Notes: generated by a model from the letters alone, not told the origin. Positions 1 through 13,714 are shown, numbered from the stretch's first letter. The stretch is DNA of 64,000 nt from Chlorophyllum brunneum (GCA_963576785.1 OY756143.1:62001-126000); one strand, 5' to 3'. Numbers and translations: made by a program.

Positions 1-1816
1 AATCTGCGAAATTAAGCCACTAGTACCCAGAACTACGTATACAGGAATTGCGTTGATATCCAGAACGCTGGCCGAGGTAGTAGCAGCGGTGAGAAAGGCC
101 ATTACAGCGACACGAAACTTCTTGGCCCAGTCATGAGCATTTGCGTATAGCAGTGCACACACATATGATTCCGGAGAACACCCAATAACCCTGGCCGATC
201 TCGACACCTCGCTTTCACTCATCAAACACTTGGTTTGACATACGTCGTCCCCGCTTCCTCCTCACCTCAATCTACAAAACCAGGTCATCCTTTTCTTATT
301 TCCTTTCATTGATATACGACTTCCCACACCCCACCTCCAAAGAACTCAAAATTCCGAAGCGCCGAGAACACCGAGAATCCGACCACAAGAATCACACGCA
401 TCGTACGTTATCGATTATATACCTCTCACCTCATTGAGCGCCGCCCCAAAACATAACCGCTGAATCCGGACGGTACTTGAAAAAAAAAAAAAAAAAAAAA
501 AATCAAGAGGGAATGAACCATTTGATAAACATCTCTTCCCACCTGTCGAATCTCAAACCTTACAACGCTTCTCATAATCACACTCCACAACTCAATTACC
601 TTCCATCAATGTGACGAAACACGCCACACACAAACCGTAACCGCCCAAGACTAACCCGTCGCCGTCTACTCTCCGCTTCCCTGAAACCCTTTCAAGTCAA
701 ATTCCACACGAATGACATATACTACAAAACTCCCACCCGTGGCTGAACCTACTCTAAATTACTCCGACACATGAGTGCTACTCTCCGCCTCCGATCTCGC
801 ATTTCAATCCTACACCCATCACACGCACTTCATTCTTCTTCTTTCCAAAAAGTCACAAGCGGAACACACCCTTATATCCGTATCAAAATCGATACATACC
901 AGTGTGGCTCGAGAAAACAAAAAGAAGAACTTTGAGTTCCCCGAACGCCATATCACAGAAAGAAGTCAATTTTCCACTGAATGTACGATTCCAAATCTAA
1001 TACAAATTCCTCTCAACCTACACACCATTATCAACATAGCAACCTCAATACTTAACCCCTTACGTCCCCGCCGAACCACTATATAAATTCTCTTCGTACT
1101 CTTCCTCAACTTCCACGTATACACCAAATATTCCTAACCGAGCCTCATGTTCCAATTTCTCAAAAAAGTCTCCCGTCTTTATCCAAACTCCTCTCTCGTA
1201 AACACATTTATACATAGATACCATACAAACTACATTCACATACACAAAATTATCGTCCACCACCCAAATAAAACCCAAATAAAACCATCTTCCCCCCTCC
1301 AAGGTCACATCCAAACCCAACCCTGACCCAAAAAAAATCCCCAAAATTAGAAAACCGCGCTAGAAGTCCAACCAACCAGAACCTACGAGTCTACACCAAG
1401 CACTCTTCAACCCAACTCGGTCCCGCTAACAAATCCCCGGACCCCAACCTCTATTACAAAACATGTGGCGTAGCAACAACCGGAAACGCCCCAATCCCAT
1501 CCCAAAGCGCGAGAGAGATAGGGAGGGGGGGGGGGGGTCCCTCACATCACCATCAAGACCCTTACAATCCCTGCATGCTTCTAGCCCATCCCACCCCCCA
1601 AAAATACCCAATCCACAAAAAGAAGAAGGGGTTGCTGTTATGTTCTTTCACATCCACATAAAAAAAAAAAGGTTTCATCAAACAAAAATCATTCAAGGTT
1701 CATCAACCACAATCAAAAAAAACACACACACAAGGGAGGCGCAAAAAAAAAAAAAAAAAAAGACAGCCCACATGTCCACACATCCACTCTTCCCGATTAC
1801 TTTCCCCTCTCAATAC
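1..1816. other. Intergenic, no confident gene
   Basis: No ORF here has convincing spliced coding structure. Near the left edge the minus strand is open from about position 180 to 1. It reads a hydrophobic segment preceded by an AHDWAKKF-like sequence, which might be the start of a membrane protein running off the window, but the evidence is weak. The rest is C- and A-rich with homopolymer runs (A-run at 480-501, G-run near 1527-1539, A-run near 1743-1761). The part next to 1817 is probably the 3' region of the transcription-factor gene. Confidence 0.5.
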
Positions 1817-4531
1817 TCAATGTATCCCAAACCCCTGCGTCTGCCCAACAACATCCATCTCTCCCTCCTCAATCGTCGGCGAAACACTACCCGTATACGC
1901 CGTTCTCTTCACATTCACCGGTCCAAGCGTCGTCGATGCCAATCTCTTAAACGCCGGCCTCAACCTCCCAACTCTCCCCGAATCACCCGATCCACCACCT
2001 CCATCATCGCTCACATTATCTCTATCCTCATTCTCAATCGAAACAGACGACGCTCTCGATGACGACCCCCCAGTCGTACTCGTACTCGAAGCAGGAGATC
2101 CTCTCCTCATCGTAAACTGCGAAACCAAATTCGGACTTTCCAATTGTTGCTGCCGTTGATGATGAAGTCCAAAGGCACCAGAAAGAGACGATCCATCACC
2201 CGAAGACCCACTCCTATTCGTCGACGAACTACTCGGTCTCGTATCAGGTCGTTGATGCAACATATCAAACTTGACAAGCGGCACAACACCAACGATCGGA
2301 CTGCCATTATGATCGTGATGATGCGGAGGCGGTAAACCAGGGACAGTCCCTCGTCTCATCTTTGGGTTCAGATTCAAATTCGTCGGAGCCTTCCTCGCCA
2401 TCACAGCAGCCTCATAGCTCCTCAAATCATCATGCAAGGTCGTCCGCATCCCGCTCTCTCCCCTACTCGGATCATTCTGTTGTTGTTGTTGCTGCAACGA
2501 CAACGCAATCGTCGGCGTCTTTGAACTCGGCATCGAAGCCACGCGTGGCCTCCTATACCCAGGAGGGGACATGACCGAAGGCTGCGGTGGCTGTAACGTC
2601 GCCCCCGACGAACCAGTCTGATCCCCCCCATTAGCAGGTCCAGGCCCACTGAAAGGCGTCCGCATATACTGCTTCCAAAACTCTCTCAATTCTTTCAAAT
2701 CCCCATCCCTCGTCCCACCTGCACTCGAACTCCTCATAGGAACCGTCATCGAGACAGGCGGAGCAACACCAGCCTGTGATGGGTTCTCCTTTAATGGCAT
2801 CGGCGTCGCATCAGGGTCGTCCGCGGGAATGGCAGAAAGCGAGGATATGCCTCCAAGATTCATATTCATCCCCGGAAAAAACGAGGATGCGCCCTCGTCG
2901 GTGAGCCCTGCGAGGAGATTAGGATCATCCAACGACATTAAACCAAGAGCGGACGAAACGCCGGGCTCGCCGCTGTGTAACCCACTATGTTGGTCATGCC
3001 GCGATTCAGTAGAGGCCGCTCCGGTAAAATCAGCACGATGATTCTCCAGAGTCTAGACGTGAGGAAGGACAGGAAGAAAAACGAGAAAGAAGAGAAAAGG
3101 TTAGCAACGAACGGTAGAATAGAAGGGTAACTTACGTTATAAGACAGCGGATGGTGTTGCATGGTGAGATTGTCGAGGGGGAGATGGACATTGGAGGAGG
3201 CGGCAGAAGATGGAATGGAATGTTCGGCGGTGGTTGGACTTCCTTCGCTGCTGTCTCCAAATTCGACGGATCCGCGACGTAGATAGGCAGCAGAAGGCTG
3301 AACCTGATGTGGATACGTGCCGGCGCCAGAAGAAGAAGAAGAGTGCTGTAAGGCGTGGCTGTTCACATACGGCTGGTGAGGGTGGTGGTGGTGGTGTGAG
3401 CGATGTGACAGGGAATCATGGCCATGGTGCATATCCTTATCTGTAATGATGAAAACGAATCGGGAAAAAAAAAAAACAGAATAATATCAACGCTTAGCAC
3501 TACAGTGATGTCTAGTAACGATAATTAAAAGTGTTACCATGCAGGGGGTCTTGCTGACCGTGGGCGTGATAGGAATCGGGGCCATCGTGGCCCCAGGAGA
3601 CCCAGGAGGAACCCCCAGAGGTAGACCGGGGGTCGTTATAGAGATGGGGAGGAGAAAGCGATGGGTTTCCGGGTATTCCAGGACCCACAGGACCACCGGT
3701 GCCTCCAGTGGGTGGAAAATGGGCGCTACTGGACACCGCAGCAGCGCCATTTCTAAGGAGCTCCGCCTGAGCTCTGTATTTCGAGGTAAAATCTGTGTTC
3801 CCCGTGGCCGGATCTGGATAAAGCGGAGGAAAGGAGAAGGACTGAGAAGCGTATAGGGTGTCGGCGACGGATGGGAGGGTATTCGAGGGTGGGGGTTGGA
3901 GGAAGAATTCATCTGGCTGGTAGGACATTGGGAGACGTGAGGAGGAGGAAAGGGTGGCGGATGGAGGACCCGGAACAGGGTTGGGAGGGATTGCCGAGCG
4001 AGGATTGTGGCCCGGACCAACGGGGGCAGTCTGTCGATGGAACTTGACATACGTGCACCGGCATTTTCGTTGTACACATTTGGCTGACAAGAAAGCATAA
4101 ACACAAAATAAGACAAGGAAGGATGAAACACACCGCAGGGGTTGCTGCCGTCGCAGGGGAGAGAGGACTGGACACACTGGTCACATGCCTGCTTGGAAGT
4201 AGTGGCGCGCGAGGCGGACGCAGAGCCCTTGCGCCTGCCCTGTGTGGGGACAGGCTTTTCATTGGCATGGCATTTATTGACATGTCTGGAAAGGAGATCG
4301 CTGGGGGATGTGAGGAGGATGGAGCAGAGACAGGGAGTAACATACCTGCGTGCAAACTGGTCGCCGCAATACTGACACTTGTAGGGCCTATCGCCGGTGT
4401 CTGTGGAGAGGGAGCGATTGAGGATCGGAGTGGAGCAGAAGAGGGGACTCACGAGAGCGCATGTGGCGGGCGACGTGCTGGGGACGGGTAAAGGTGGCCT
4501 GGCAGACGGGGCACTTGTGGTCTCCTCCCAT
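1817..4531 (-). CDS. C2H2 plus Zn2Cys6 hybrid transcription factor
   Basis: Probable nuclear DNA-binding regulator of 795 residues in six exons: 4531-4453, 4400-4346, 4300-4134, 4083-3538, 3440-3136 and 3052-1817; lengths close to whole codons. I start at 4531 because it opens directly on finger 1 (CPVC, then HVARHMRSH); the upstream ATG at 4551 is out of frame with the fingers. Finger 2 follows at once (YKCQYCGDQF, then HVNKCH). About 40 residues later comes a fungal C6 cluster with spacing C-x2-C-x6-C-x5-C-x2-C-x6-C (CDQC, ending CRC). Introns split both fingers and the cluster. The rest is low-complexity Pro/Ser/Gly/His/Gln-rich sequence, typical of activation regions. Target genes cannot be read from the sequence. 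The domain order is clear; the function beyond DNA binding is not. Confidence 0.88.
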
Positions 4532-5364
4532 CGTGAATGGTCGGTGGTCAATGACGGCGTACTTATTTAAGATCAGATTGTGCCCTACTTAGTTACCCTC
4601 CCCAGACGTCATCTTCGCACGCCCCTTGACAACGCCCGTCCCCCCCTTCCGCCCATCCACCCTCCCTGCCCCTCCCTGCACCCACCAGCTCTCCTCCCCC
4701 CGCTGCCCACACCCCCGCCGCACCCCCGCACAGACCACCCCTCTGAGACATGACGTCTTCTATTTGCGCAAGATCCTCGCCGAGATCAGCCCACTGCACG
4801 GGTAGAGTGACGTCAACCCCATGTCACACACATACATCTCACCACCGACCTCGGCGCCGCAATCGGGCAGAACACTTCCGCTCTCGCTCTACAAATCCCC
4901 TCGTCAAAAACATATTCCAAAAACAGGTCACCGAGCCAATAACAACAGACCCCCTCTCCAGATCGCCGATACCACGCATAAACCCTTCTTCCCCTAAATC
5001 ACTGAATCCCAAAAATAAAACATGGGCACAATTTCGAAGAAATGGACAAACGTTGGCTTTGTACGCACGGGGCACACGGACACCCGAGCATTCTCTGCCC
5101 TCCAGCCTCTATTTTGCCCGATAGGCTCTGTGTCCCCCCCCCCCATGCCTCCGTTCAACCCGGGTTCGCCCAACCAATGCAAAATGGAACATCCACCAAA
5201 CCACCGCATTGAGAACCATCCATTCTCCGGAAATGCTTCCACATCCCCGGAGGGTGTGTGTATGTGTCAGATCGACACACACAAAGAAAAGAAGCTCATT
5301 CCAAGATGCGAACCACAACCAATGCTTCTCCCCCCTCAAACGGAAACCCCTTCACGTAAAACTC
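4532..5364. other. Intergenic between transcription factor and urate oxidase
   Basis: It holds the upstream region of the zinc-finger gene and the 3' region of urate oxidase, both on the minus strand. It is rich in C-runs. I see no gene or clear repeat. Confidence 0.6.
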
Positions 5365-7479
5365 TCATCCCCCATCAGAAAAACGTAGAGTCCCCAATGT
5401 AGGAGGAATGTACGCTCTGATATATGATATTTGATCGGAAGACCCAAGGCCCATAATCATTATCAGATGAGCGCACGGCGCACAGCACCAACAATGTTGA
5501 AAAAAAAAAAATTAAAAAAAATAACACGCACGGTGTAAGATTATCAACCCCAATATACCTCATATCCACCGGTATATAATGCTTATTCGGCAGCTCGTAA
5601 TACACCTCCTGCACACCCCCATTCTCACCAATGATCCGTTCTCCCATCTTATACAACGTCGCCTGAAAAAAAAAATTAATAAACCAAAACCCACACACTT
5701 CCCCGACCATCTATCAAAAAATAAAAAAAAACAATCTCATACCAGACCCTTGATGCATATGGAACACCGGAACCGAAACGGATATCTTCCGTCCCTTGAC
5801 ATATGTCCAATCGCTTCTTCCCGCCACCATCAATCCCATCCATCTCCCAGCGCATCATCATCAAAAAAGATAATGATACCCATCAATACCCTTTATTGGA
5901 TATAATCCAACCACACCCTCTGTCGGAGACTAATCCCTGAATCACGGATAATCCATCCGGAGCGGAGATATAGACCCTTTACGCCATCATCACCCTCTCA
6001 CCAGTGACCTAGCGCTGCTAAGCAACAGCAACCGCAACAACGCCGAATCTATTGATCTCCCATCCCGGCGGTACCTCATCTGTCCCGCCATAGTTAAACA
6101 CCTCTGCGCTCGCAGTCAGTTTAAAGTCTTTGTGGCACTATCCACCGCCACATACGACTATGATCACAAAGCCTCTTTGACAAGCACCGAAAACATCAAA
6201 ACTCACCTGAACACTAGCACTCTCATCCATCGCAAAAACCTCCACCGTAGCCTTCCTCGCTCTCCCAAACACCTCCTCATCCCAAACACTCCCCTCATAC
6301 CCCTCCTCTCCCTTCCCAACCCCCACCCCAAACTCCAACTTCCTCTCATCCTTCGGCGCCTCAATCCCTATATTCCCAAACCGATACGAAAACGTAATCG
6401 AGGTCGAAAAAATCCGATCATCAACTTGAACGAGTGTCGTAAACTCATCTTGCACAAAGTTTTCGAATGCTGAGCCTGTTGATTTGAGAACTGTAGATGT
6501 TGAATTCGGATGAATACTGTCCGACGGAGGGGACGTACCAAGGAGGTCGGTTATACCAGCGCTAACCGTACCTATCAACTTGTCTTTCCCATTCGTCGCA
6601 TCAACCTACAAAACCCACCATCAGCCAACCAAAAAATAAAATAAAATAAAATAAAAACAAAAAAGGAAATAAATAAAAAATAAAAATAAAAAATCCACGC
6701 ACGATGACCTCGACGACCCTCTTCTCCTCCCCATCTCTCCAAAACGCATGACTATGCTCCTCAACTCCCCCCTCCTCCCCCGGCACACGAATCCTCTCCC
6801 ACCTCAATTGCTCAACCCTCACATGCGCCTTATGAATATGCGCATATTTCGACACAAGAAACGTCCCCAAATGTAAACCGAATCTCTCCGGTGACAAAAC
6901 ATGCGGAGACACCTTCGCCAAGTCTACCAAGTTGTTGGTTAGTGCATTTTGGGAGGGAGTGACAACGCACGCACAATAAATGATGTTCTTGACTATTCAC
7001 CCAATTCACCCAATTAAAATATAAAACCAAACAAGTAGAAAGTAAGAAGGGAAGCGAGTAAGTTCAACCTGCGAGTAAGAGGAAGAGGAAGGAAAGAAAA
7101 CGGACTGGAATCTGTGGCAACGACAACACTGTTGTCGGCTTGGATGTAACTGTAATCACCAGGCACCATCAGTACCCTGACCGCAATAGACCCAGGTCTA
7201 GACTTTTCAAATGATCTCATCCCAGGCTCTGACGTGCCCATGTGTCCCTTATCCCCCCTTACTCCTGAGGAATAGACTTCATGGCCATAGACAAAGAGCC
7301 AGAACGAAACTAAGTTAAACTCACCTAGCAGCAATATCACCCTCTAAAAGAGCAGTGACATTATATTCAACAACATGATGCCATTTACCCTCCCTAACAA
7401 TCCTAAACACCCTAACACTCGCTTTTCCATACCTCGCATACGAAAGTGTCGATAACCCAGCAGTGGTAGAATCCAACAT
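5365..7479 (-). CDS. UOX: Urate oxidase (uricase)
   Basis: Oxidises urate to 5-hydroxyisourate in purine catabolism, usually in peroxisomes. The eight-exon model gives 323 residues: 7479-7325, 7149-7106, 6992-6975, 6923-6703, 6605-6539, 6490-6207, 5662-5532 and 5416-5365. Family motifs in order: ARYGK near the start, the VEYNV...LEGDI strand, DNSVVVATDS, IKNIIYYLAKVSPHVLSPE, HAFWRDG, LKSTGSAFENF, VDDRIFSTS, ESASVQATLYKM and LPNKHYIPVDMRYIG. Exon 3 is only 18 nt and is needed to restore the conserved IKN...Y segment. Intron 6 is 544 nt, about ten times the local norm. The predicted C-terminus ends FSDGG with no SKL-type peroxisomal signal, so either the last exon is mis-modelled or import works differently. 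Length fits the family (about 300-320). Confidence 0.92.
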
Positions 7480-10400
7480 GACAATATCCAATTTCTGAAA
7501 TCGACAATCAGCATAAATCCCCAATTAAAAAACGATAGAGAAAGAACAATGAAGAAGCCGAAGAACACAAGTGGGAGAGGGAGAGTAAGACGAACAAACT
7601 CCACTCATCATGTTGCAAGCATTATAAGGCTGGGCACCAGAAGCCCCAGGGATCGCCGGGGCCCCAAAAGAGCCACACGGCATAACAATACTTATCGCAC
7701 ACCCTTACTCCTCCTCTAGTGTGGTCCCCTTGTCAGTTGCCACCAACACACACACACCATTTGATGGCATTCCTCCACCCACACCCCACAAAAAGCGGAG
7801 CACAACACGAAGCTCAAACAAAAACCCCTAACACCTTCCATCATTCATCTCTCACCACCAGCGCCCCTATCAACCCCTCTCCACAGCATCCAAGAAAAAC
7901 TCACAAATCTTTCTCGTTATTCAGCCGCTTTCTACACGAGAACAATGTGGAGTGTGCGGAATGTGTGCGTAGTAGTAATAGCAGAAGTTGTTTTTAGGGG
8001 GCTTTAGTGGGGAGCTGGGACAATGTGTGTGTTTTCCGCTTATGCATGATCTTCGCAAGCTTCTACATTGGAAACTCTAATCCGCGCGCATGGGAATGAT
8101 AAGATAAGATGAGATAATATAAAATAAAAAAACCTCTTCACATGGTCTATTAGCCCCTGTCTGTCTTGATGGTTAGATTGTATATAGGTCCGCGTTGAGC
8201 AGATCAAGTGGTATCGATCCTGAGGTTCATCGATAAGATGTACCCACGGTCAAAAGACTTTTTCACGTTGTATGCGCCCGGCCTTTTCGGGCTGAACCAT
8301 ATGGGCGGACTATCAGGAGTTGACCACAGAAAAGTTTCTGTGAGCAACTGGTCTGTAAAAGGACGCAGTTCGGTCATTGGGGACCCGACAACCCTAATCG
8401 GATGCCAAAGAAGCCTTCTCCATCGTAACCTTTATCGTAAGGTGTTTCATTATACTAGCTCATACTAATCACGAACCCGCCACTAATCACAAGACCCAGC
8501 GTCATCCCCAAAGATCATACACAGCCATTTCATCAAGAACAACTCTCATACACGCCGCATTTCGCAATGCACCGAGATCAAATTTTAATATTCCAGCGCA
8601 GACTCTAGTGCTCTGGTCATCATCTACAATCCTATTTCCATCCCCGCCATGATACCGGGCTTCGGTGTGGGCCAAACTTTCTCTCAAGCTATCTCATCGT
8701 CGTAAATAAACTTCCTCTTCAAGCTGACGCCCAACCGGATCTTTCCCTCCTCCTCTCCTCCTCGGCTACACAAACCTCTTATCTACCTCCGTTATCGCCG
8801 AACATACCTATCGCTACGCACTCAACCCTCAACGGCCGAAAAAGCGTGCGTAATACCCTGTTCCCCTAAACTAGCTTAAAGTCTAAGTGTTACTTGTACC
8901 CAGGACAATTGATCTCAATTACCACGGTATCTCACACTAACCGCAGCAGCACTGGAAAGTATAACTCAGCTTTGAAATCACCGCACCATGTTCCAACTTC
9001 GGTTCGGTAATCTCCCTTATCTACACCCGGACCTTTCACCATTCCATTCGTAGAAATCAACCATCTCCATGTCCGGTACTTTACTTTTGTCACATCACGA
9101 AGGAACCCCCTCTTCGAAGAGAAAGTAATAAAAAACACCCAAGAACACAAAAACGAACCCGAAGTCAAAGAGGCTGTGGTAACCCAAGAATCGCGCATTA
9201 TTAGAGTAAGGTCTGCAGCAAAGAAGTCATTCTGACGCAACAAATGTTGTCATCGTATCCATAACCTACTAACATCACCCAACTAAACAAGGGATGGTGA
9301 GTCTATTCGTAATGCAAGAAGCTTACAAGTCGTAAAACAAAACGAAGCATGCCTTACACGCGGCTGCTGCGCACCAATTCAACAAACAATCGACCAAGGT
9401 AACTACATACATAAATTTGTAAAAAGAACATTCTGCCTCATGCCTTCGCCAAGTACTGAAGCATTATTAGTACGGGACATTGTTCTACTGAGAACTATTT
9501 CGCGAACTTAAGTTTCGTCAAAGGGTGGAGCCACTTGTATACCCTTGACGTCATACTTGATCGAAATGACAACACCTACAAAGCTAACAACAAGCGCCCA
9601 CGGTAGCGCGAGTTGAAAAAGCATAGTAGCATACCCATCGCAGAATCATGAAATGCTGTTCAAACTATGTGGCTTTGGCACTTGAAATAGTACTGGTAAA
9701 TTTAAGTTTTTGGCTGGAATGACAAGCAAGTTTGATCAAACGTATTAAAGACCTCTGTTTTATCATCCCTTACCGCCATCCCTGGACCTTCTACAGTACC
9801 CTTGTTGCTTAGATTTCGAGGGGACAATCATCTTAATACTCCGTGCTCCGAGTTACATTGTCTTCTCTTTAATCTAGATCTTCTTGTTGACCTCTTGGCT
9901 ACTACGGTGGATGACCATGACTACTCACACGTTATAGCCAAACGTGATAGTACCAGCTGATTGGACAGAGCTAGAGTATCCAAACCATACCCCTTCGCTT
10001 ATAGATTGTGTAATATATTGATTTACCTCGCTTCCTCCATTCCTCTCAGTTGCTATACTATGTACCGAGATCACCTAACCATTCTCCAACTTTAGTTCTT
10101 ACACTCCCACACAACGTCGTAGCTGCGCCGCCACAACCACCCATAATCATGGTAAATATCAGATTAACTTACGAGATACTAGCGCAACATTCGAATCTCA
10201 CACACACACATACTTGATTCTTGTCCATTTATGAAAAATTAACTTGGCTTTAGAGAGGCAATAGCTACGAAACAAGATGAACTATGTAACATCGCTGAGA
10301 TCAATTTGAGTCTACTTGAACAATAAAAACTACACTTCGAACTCGTAGAGAGAAGATCCGAAACTCCAAGTTCACGTACACTAACAACCGGATATTAATC

Positions 10401-11331
10401 AAAAAAAGTAACAGTCCCCACCACAATTGACACCAATCACAACCCTCGCAAGGTGAAAACCCTCACAACAACATGTAAATCCCCCCCAATCAGAAAAAAA
10501 AACACTCGGAAGTACTACCACACCGACTCTATCCAAGGGAGCTCGGGGTTGACACAGAGTGAGAAACGCAAACATGGTCCTTGAACGTCATTTTTGGAGC
10601 TAAAAACAAAACTTGATGACGACGGGAACTATTGTGCTCAAGGAAACCATGATGAACGAAGCTTCAGGGGGAAATTCACGCGAAGGAGCATCGAAGTTTC
10701 GAGTTGGAGTATCAATTCTATATGTAGATCTTTCGATGCTATTGACATACCTCTCCAGACATCGAAGCCTCTACTATTTCCACAATCATTCAAAATGTGC
10801 CTACGGATCTTAAATGTTCGCTATTGAATTACCTCCAAAAGAGAAGTTTTGAAATATGTCATTCATTAAAACATTTCAAAATCGGAAAAAATTTCGAAGG
10901 TAAGATATGACGAATAGGTGGTGCTAAGGAATCAGGTGAATATGCTGCGCAGTTGCTTCGGACGCCTGAGCTGGTGACATGGTCGACACACATTTTATGT
11001 CATGGAGCGTTGACTGTATGACAAAATGGTCATGAATTACAACGGTAAGACGTGTTCGATTCAACAGGAAAGGCTTCCACCAGCTCACCAACATACTGGA
11101 ACCCTACAAACTATGTACGTTGTCTCCATTGACAATCCCGGCAGCCACTGCACCAACGGATGCCCTTCCTCGCTCCAACGAAGACGGTCTTTTGCTTCTT
11201 ATACAACTCCCACCACCTCTGAACACGATACTGGTCACTCTGACACGCGATGGAGTGTTCTGAGCTTTAGGTATGCTATCATGACAAACAACAATCGGTC
11301 CCCTGGGGATTCCAAGACGGAATACAGGGCT
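7480..11331. other. Long gene-poor stretch
   Basis: About 3.8 kb with only short, unsupported ORFs on both strands. I see no known domain, no tRNA and no clear repeat unit. CpG is present at normal density, so this is not the same decayed material as 40-45 kb. The 7.5-8.0 kb part is upstream of urate oxidase and probably holds its promoter. Confidence 0.5.
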
Positions 11332-12166
11332 TCAGCTCGCGCGACTGTACGAGGGCGAATATAGTTTATCTGTATCATATCTGCGATTAAGACCGGTCAA
11401 ATACCTCATTAAAGGGATCAACGAAGGGAGGGGGTCGCTCGACGGAATATCAAAGATATCGAAGTCTACTGGAGAATGCCAGCGGAAGTAGTATTTTGCG
11501 AAGATGATAGGCCTACCGTGACGTGGTAAGCCGATTACGGGAATTAGACATTCGGAAGATCTCATGCACGTTTGAGTCTTGGCATCTACGAACCCACAAA
11601 ATAGAGCTTGTTCGCCAAGTTCAGAAGAACAGTCGAACAGCATATCGTGGAAAGTGATCGCAGCAGGGCCAAGACATTCTCGTGGGGATATGTAGTGACG
11701 TATTATCGTACATCCTTGGGGAATCCCATCTGCCCGTTTGGAATTATGAGAATGTCGAACAGTTAATGGGGCTTCGGGCGAGGGTCGTTGGTCCTGTAGT
11801 CGGAATCGTCCTCATCCACTCAAACCCCATCGACTTGATACGCGACGACCCCAGTTAGCTAGGGGTGGTTGTAGTGTTACGGCGATGGCTTAAGGTGAAG
11901 GTTGTAAGACAGGTCGGCGCGTCGAGATGCGAGGAGGGTGGGGATGGTTCTGTCGCACTACCTGCATTATAACGGTTCAGAGGAAAGGGGGCTGGATACA
12001 GGCGTCCTGAGCGAGTCATCGAGTGGCCGTAAATACACGTAAATTGGGGTGAGCGTCTCGAAACGGTTCTTTCAAAGGCGATCATCGTACGAGGAGTTTG
12101 GGGATTATAAGATGGTTTCGTCGCTTCATACGATGATGAGCTGTAATATATCGTTGCCATCAACAT
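11332..12166 (-). CDS. Tentative small gene, function unknown
   Basis: The best-supported piece is an open frame from about 11793 down to the stop at 11332 (153 codons). It directly follows an intron-like acceptor (ctacag) and has coding-like composition, with segments such as APLTVRHSHN and IPVIGLPRHGRP. A second open frame upstream starts at 12166 (MLMATIYY) and could be the first exon. The donor I can see near 11961 does not join the two in frame, so the splice is unresolved. I recognise no domain. It could be a fungus-specific small protein or a decaying gene. Confidence 0.35.
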
Positions 12167-12327
12167 GAAGAAGCTCGACTTCGATGAATGCCACGACAGT
12201 CCTAAACCGGCCTTGAGACCTCCTGGGGGACGAGGCCCAAAGGACGGAGAGCGTAATAAGGTAATGAGAACCCGGCGTCCGCACGCGAAAGGCCACTTTC
12301 CACAAGAAAACACAAACTGCTGGACAT

Positions 12328-13391
12328 TCACAGTTCTATCGTCTCCTTGTGCTTGAATTTCCTGCCAGCCCTATCCGCAGAACGGAACCGGAACTGATTT
12401 CCATATAAATCAAACTCGAAATGAGGTTTATCAAGAACCGTCACTTCCGATGATTCTTCAACTATAGGAAGCGGTAGAGGCATATTCGGTTTGTGAGATG
12501 GTGGTAATGTCGAATAGAGAGGGATTGCGAGAGCAAAGATCGAATTCTCTTTTGGTATTACTTCCAACCCCAGATAGTTAGGAAATATGTTTCGGCGAAT
12601 CAACGCGAAAACTCACATTTGACAGCATTCTTCTTGGTGATTATCTTGAACGCGTTTTCGGTTTCGTGCAAGATAATACCAGTCAAACCAACAAGGCACG
12701 GATTCTTACTTTGGCGTACTGATAGGTCGGTTAAACACTATGAATCATCGAGATAGGAGGCTGAGACACGTACCGCTTATAATAGCGCCGTGGAAATCAG
12801 CCTTGACAAGCTTCGGATACATGGCATTTGAAGATGGGATGGACTTTTCCGTAGGCAAGGAACCATCTCCTGGAGGCGGGGCCAGAGCAAGAAGCTCTGA
12901 CATGTAGCTCATCCAGAAGTGGTGGAGTGGAACGAAAAGCTGGTACCTACAACAAAGAACCTAAGTCCTGATATCAAATAGATCTGAACCTAGACACTCA
13001 CTTGGCTTGTGTTTTGTCCAACTTCCAAACACCTTTTTCCTTCGCTTCCCTTTTCCCAATCACGCCCAACTTCTTACGCTTTTTCCGTTCTTGAGTTCTT
13101 TGACGTTTCTCTTCCTCCTCTTTCCTCTTTGCGGTACTTCGTACAGGGTTCTCTAGGAGTAACTGACGTCCCTGAACACGGTTTGCATATATGGCGCCAG
13201 GATCCGAGGTTGCGGTAAGGTTTGAGGTTACATACTGGGGTATGTATGGATTCGCACTGTTGAAGGTAACGCGATTTCCCTGTAGAAAAAAGTAGGTTAC
13301 ATCCTGTCTTGGATACGGATAAAACACGAACTACGATCACCGAGAACTCTTTGTATAGGTCTATCGGCTTGACCTTGGATTTATCCGCCAT
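12328..13391 (-). CDS. POP4: Ribonuclease P/MRP subunit POP4 (Rpp29 family)
   Basis: Protein subunit of RNase P and RNase MRP, which mature tRNA 5' ends and process rRNA in the nucleus and nucleolus. Five exons, 13391-13341, 13279-13002, 12946-12774, 12718-12617 and 12560-12328, give 278 residues, close to the usual length. A charged, Lys/Glu-rich linker (about residues 70-105) precedes the Rpp29 Sm-like barrel. Family motifs there are LVKADFHGA, SKNPCLVGLTGIILHET, AFKIITKKN, IPKENSIFAL and the C-terminal LYGNQFRFRSADRAGRKFK. I chose Met at 13391; an in-frame Met at 13469 would add 26 residues with no family support. Identification is by motif recognition and is firm. Confidence 0.93.
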
Positions 13392-13714
13392 GCGTATGAT
13401 AGAAATACGATCACCGCGAGATGGATTCACATCTAACAATACGGTCACCTGATTCAAATGATGGTCCAATCACAAGCCAGAGACTAAATCTTTAGTTACA
13501 AGATACTGTATATAATGCCGATAAAAAAAACCAAGGTGCAAACGAGTGGAATTGTCCTGTCCTAGATGTAGCATACGCAGTAGCCTCCACAGGAAGTACA
13601 AAAATGAAAAACCAAAGCAGTAATGAACGTGAGTTAAAGCAAGGGAGAATAAGAATGAACAGTCCGCGGAGCAAAAAAAAGCGAGAATCAATTCACATAC
13701 GAACACATAAGCTG

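Noticed and set aside
1463..2062. 199-codon plus-strand ORF
   Set aside because: Low-complexity Arg/Ser/Lys reading antisense to the last exon of the zinc-finger gene and its 3' region.
3487..4551. 354-codon minus-strand ORF over the zinc-finger gene
   Set aside because: It reads through three introns and in the wrong frame for the first finger; the spliced model from 4531 explains the motifs.
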